Below are positions 60,801-64,000 of a DNA stretch of 64,000 nucleotides, piece by piece (position 1 is the first letter of the stretch; each line of letters begins with the position of its first letter). The position numbers and the translations under genes were made by a program. The notes beneath the pieces are model-generated. The model was not told the DNA's origin, made no database searches, and worked only from the letters and a program-made list of their open reading frames with translations. Source of the stretch: Cryoendolithus antarcticus (Eukaryota; Ascomycota; Dothideomycetes; Cladosporiales; Cladosporiaceae); NCBI GenBank assembly GCA_002077065.1, contig NAJO01000033.1, positions 186,001 through 250,000 of the forward strand, in the 5' to 3' direction.

Positions 60801-61301
60801 GAGGTTTGTGGGTGTGGTTTCGGATGGAGATGAGGGTCGGTTTGCCCTTAGGCTGCGGCCAACGTTGTAGGTGGACAGCTTGGCTAGATTGGTCCGGGCT
60901 GCGATGGTGACTGCAGTAGCTATGGCAGTAACCGATGACCGCTGTGATGAACACTACCACTAGTAGTTACGAGCGCTGAGACTAGCGACTTGAGAGAAGA
61001 AGTGAAGAAGTGACCGGAGCGCAATGTCAATTGTACTGTATTGCTCTTAAGTGAGGGAGCCTGCCCAAGATAGTGTTCACTAGCGGCGGACCAGTCCGCA
61101 CATCCTCTTACTATGAGCATATCTGTAAATGCCCCACAAAGGATGCCATCATGACCGGCAGAGTCTGACCTGAATTATATGTAGACCAGCATATTCAGAG
61201 CAGAGTGGTCGCTAGAGTACACCCTCCACTGTCGTTCCGTCTATACATTCGTCCCTCGTGACCCCCAAACTCCATCGCTAAGACCCTCAACATTCCCTCC
61301 T
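60801..61301. other. Intergenic 501 bp
   Basis: Rab5 promoter and 3' flank of the last gene. No supported element. Confidence 0.5.
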
Positions 61302-64000
61302 CTACATCCCCTGTACTCCACCCTGACCTCTCCCATCGCCCTGCTCATACAGCCCATTCTCACCACCTCCAGTGCCAGCTTGCTGCCCCATATACCCGTC
61401 CTGCACCCCAAACATCGCTCCAGGCGTGAAGCTTCCCAACCCAAGCCCTTCAGCCCAATCCCACTCGAGCGTCATAGGCATCTGCCACAGGTCCTGTGGG
61501 ACGAAAGGCTGCTGAAATGAGGTATTGAATAGGTCATTACTGGCCCCGCTGGGTGTCGATGTTGGAACATAGGGGTTCTGGGGTAGGGAATAGTCGTTAG
61601 TGAAGGAAGGAAAGGTGTTTGGGAGCGGGAAGTCCGGATTATGGCGCTGAGCGTTGAAGTCGTTACTTGAGCTCGACATCGTCGGAGTCCCTGAGGAGGC
61701 TGGGAAAGGACCGGAGTAGGGCGGCGCGGTCCACTGCCCATTGCTCGTCTGCAGCGGTTGTCGGGTTTGCTGAGCAGCGGTGAAGGCAGGCACATCTGGT
61801 CGGGCATAGGTGTTCAACGACTTAGCATCGCCCTGCTGACTGCCCGTCCAACTCGCCGGGCTGTTCGCAGTGCCGCTTCCAGGTTGCGACATACTCGCTT
61901 GCAGACTTGGGGTCTGCACGGGCTTCCGGTACGCTGCTTGTGTCTCAACTTGGATCTGCTCCAGCGTCTTGCCGTCTTCGAGATCAGCGCTAATACCGCC
62001 ATTGACGCGATCCTTTTCGCGTTCACGTTCGGCTTGCTTCCGCTTCCCGCGGCCGCGCATGTCGGTCTCGGCTTTGTCGAGGACTACCTTGGCGATGCGC
62101 TCGAATTCGGCGCAGACCGACAACATGCGTCTCACGTTGCCGTTCGACTCTTGCACATTTTGTTCGAGCATCTGGAGAAATGCGACCACTGATGACATCA
62201 GTTTCAGGTCGCTGCGTGCGCGTGCATCTTGCGGGTTCTGGAGGATGTTGGCGAATAGTGTGACGAGCGAGGAGACAGGATAGTACAGGACGAGCCTATG
62301 AGATGTCAGTAGGTCGTTCGTTGAGTAATTGGTACAAATCACTTACCAAACACATGCATAGTCGCCCTGTGGGATGTATCGAATAAGCCCAATGCTGGTC
62401 CTCGCAGCGTTGACGCAGAGCGCTGCACTCATGAACACCCTCGGATTCAATGGTCTCGCGTTCAGCCCTTGTAGTGCATAGTCACTCAGTCGACTCGTCC
62501 AGTATCCGTGGTGTACACTCATGCGGTGGATCGTAGTCAAGCAGTTGTAGTACGCAAAGTGTAAGCATACGACATGCAGAATCAGTGGCGTATGACTTGC
62601 GCGTATTTCGTGCTCCGGCCTGAAGTCGATGGGTATGCTGTCTTTCCAGTCTTCGAGTGCCTGGTCCAGTTCGCCTATGGTATTTAGCAGCTCGCCATCG
62701 GATTGCCGACTGGCTTTCACACTGTACAGCTGCTTGTAGACTCGACTTTGAATCTGCGCAAACATGCACATCTGGCGGAACAGATTCATCGTAGTAGCAC
62801 CCTCAGCTGTAGGCTTCGATAGCGGAATGTTGCCCACGTGATCTGGCGGGTTGGCTGCTGGCAGCTCGACGTTCATGTCATCATCGTCTTGTACCGGAGG
62901 TCGACCAGACCGTAAGCAAATGTCCTTGTCTAGCAAGTAACCGATCCAGAACACTCTTCTTCGCTGCTCATTCTCGACTTCGTTGAAATTGAAGCCCGAG
63001 CCACGCTTGTGCAAGCCAATCGAGTGACTCAGTCTGATAGCTGCAGCAGTGAGGAAAAACGAAGGCTGTGGATTTGGCGTGCCTTGCAGGAACAATGCCA
63101 TTCCCAGCAGTGCCTGCACGGACAGCAGATCAGTATTTCGCATTGTCAGCTCGGACATCACAGCCATGGCGTTCTTCAAGTAGCCCCAGGCGTGATCATC
63201 TTCCTCCTGATCAACCACATTGCTCATAACACGCAGCCGATGCGCAATTGCCAACGCCACGTTTAGCGAAGCCCACCATCCGCTTCCCTCGTACGGGTCC
63301 TGTGAGTAATGCTTCTCGACCAGGTGCATGAACGTAGGTTCGTGGTAGAGTGGGAACATGCCGTTGAAGTTCTCGAAGAAGTCCTTGAGCAGATTCAGAC
63401 ATTCCTGCTTGGGCGGCATGCTCTTGAAAACTCGCCGGCTGAATAAATCATCGAACACCTCAGGTTTCCAGTGATCGAATTTCGACCCATCCTCTGCTGC
63501 TGCTGAGATCATGTGCTGGAATGATGCATCGCCAGTCTTCTCATTCACCCACTGTATGCCCTTCGGACTGAAGATTGAGAAGCCAGACGCACTGCCGATA
63601 TACCTCGTCTCACCACACTGATTGGTAATGAGACTACACATCTGATCCGCCAGCGCATCAACATTTTCTGGCTTCTTATCGTCCTGCTGCTGCGCAGGCG
63701 ACTCATTCGATCCTATCGTCAGCTCCGGACTCAACATCTGCTGAGTCTGCGGCGTGCTATGTTTCGGCGTCAAGACTGCACCAGCTCCGCTCGAGATCTG
63801 CCTCCCTAGCCCCACCGCTGCCGGACTCGCAACCCCATCCGCCGGACTAGTCCCGTTGCTCCTTCCCCCTCGTTCCTTCAGCTGTGTCTCCAGCGTCCCC
63901 AAATCAGTCCTCCCATCATCTTCCGCCAACAACCCACTCAACCTTAACAAACTCTCCATCCTACCAAGCCGGTTTTCCAATCCTTCAATATACTTCGCGC
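61302..64000 (-). CDS. Zn2Cys6-type fungal transcription factor, 5' end outside window
   Basis: Visible exons 64000-62347 and 62295-61302 (51 bp GTAAGT...TAG intron that rebuilds [14 protein letters not shown]). The frame is open to the last base, so the zinc cluster lies beyond the window. The first visible residues [19 protein letters not shown] are the linker and dimerising coiled coil that follow a Zn2Cys6 cluster. The middle domain is of Fungal_trans type: [73 protein letters not shown] and [16 protein letters not shown]. The tail is Gln/Asn/Pro/Gly-rich with a Trp/acidic patch ([15 protein letters not shown]) that could activate transcription. Target pathway unknown. Confidence 0.88.

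Noticed and set aside
1..64000. CRISPR arrays, prophage, transposons or insertion sequences
   Set aside because: No direct-repeat arrays, transposase, integrase or reverse-transcriptase signatures or terminal repeats were seen; the sequence is eukaryotic.

Overview
The window is nuclear DNA of a filamentous ascomycete (Pezizomycotina). The evidence is short GT-AG introns of about 48-70 bp in most interrupted genes, fungus-specific families (Zn2Cys6 regulators, Erg24, Msg5-like phosphatase, Aim18, Rua1-C and DUF7923-type proteins) and compact gene spacing. The class Dothideomycetes is my best guess from protein flavour only; I could not run a search. Coordinates for spliced genes span first start codon to stop codon, with exon boundaries in the evidence text. 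| Layout: (1) 1-5 kb: C-terminal part of a Zn2Cys6-type regulator, a conserved tubby/LURP-like unknown, tRNA-splicing endonuclease subunit Sen15, a GNAT acetyltransferase. (2) 5-11 kb: a 1,894-residue single-exon DDX60-type Ski2-like helicase. (3) 11.6-20 kb: a seven-exon mitochondrial ADP/ATP carrier, a Pro/Gly-rich unknown, Aim18-like mitochondrial chalcone-isomerase-fold protein, sterol C-14 reductase Erg24, and a two-exon unknown. (4) 20.5-28 kb: a (6-4) photolyase/animal-type cryptochrome, a one-pass membrane protein with an adhesin-like SGS-repeat domain, and a complete four-exon Zn2Cys6 regulator with a GC-AG intron. (5) 28-36.7 kb: vacuolar SNARE Vam7, a Ser-rich single-pass membrane protein, ER nucleotide-sugar transporter Hut1, a methyltransferase. 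(6) 36.8-43.8 kb: a coiled-coil/DUF7923/CCCH protein, the EB1 homologue Bim1/Mal3, splicing factor Ist3, a J-domain protein. (7) 45-52 kb: a metallophosphoesterase, a GST, a cytochrome P450, a SET-domain methyltransferase. (8) 53-64 kb: a Rua1-C protein, an Msg5-like MAP-kinase phosphatase, a Rab5-type GTPase, and a second truncated Zn2Cys6-type regulator whose DNA-binding end lies beyond the window. | Most genes are housekeeping and not organised as a cluster; the P450 and GST do not sit with any backbone biosynthetic enzyme. Functional links exist only at the level of processes: RNA metabolism (Sen15, Ist3, DDX60-like, CCCH/DUF7923 protein), endolysosomal traffic (Vam7, Rab5), mitochondria (carrier, Aim18), sterol and ER function (Erg24, Hut1), and light/DNA repair (photolyase). 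| The observations I find most worth a second look are the CCCH protein whose N-terminal DUF7923 region shows a NYN/PIN-nuclease-like acid pattern (a Regnase-like layout), the fungal DDX60-type helicase, the photolyase with paired GATCGAT promoter elements and a PIP-box-like tail, and a repeated switch from C-ending to G-ending codons along many genes.
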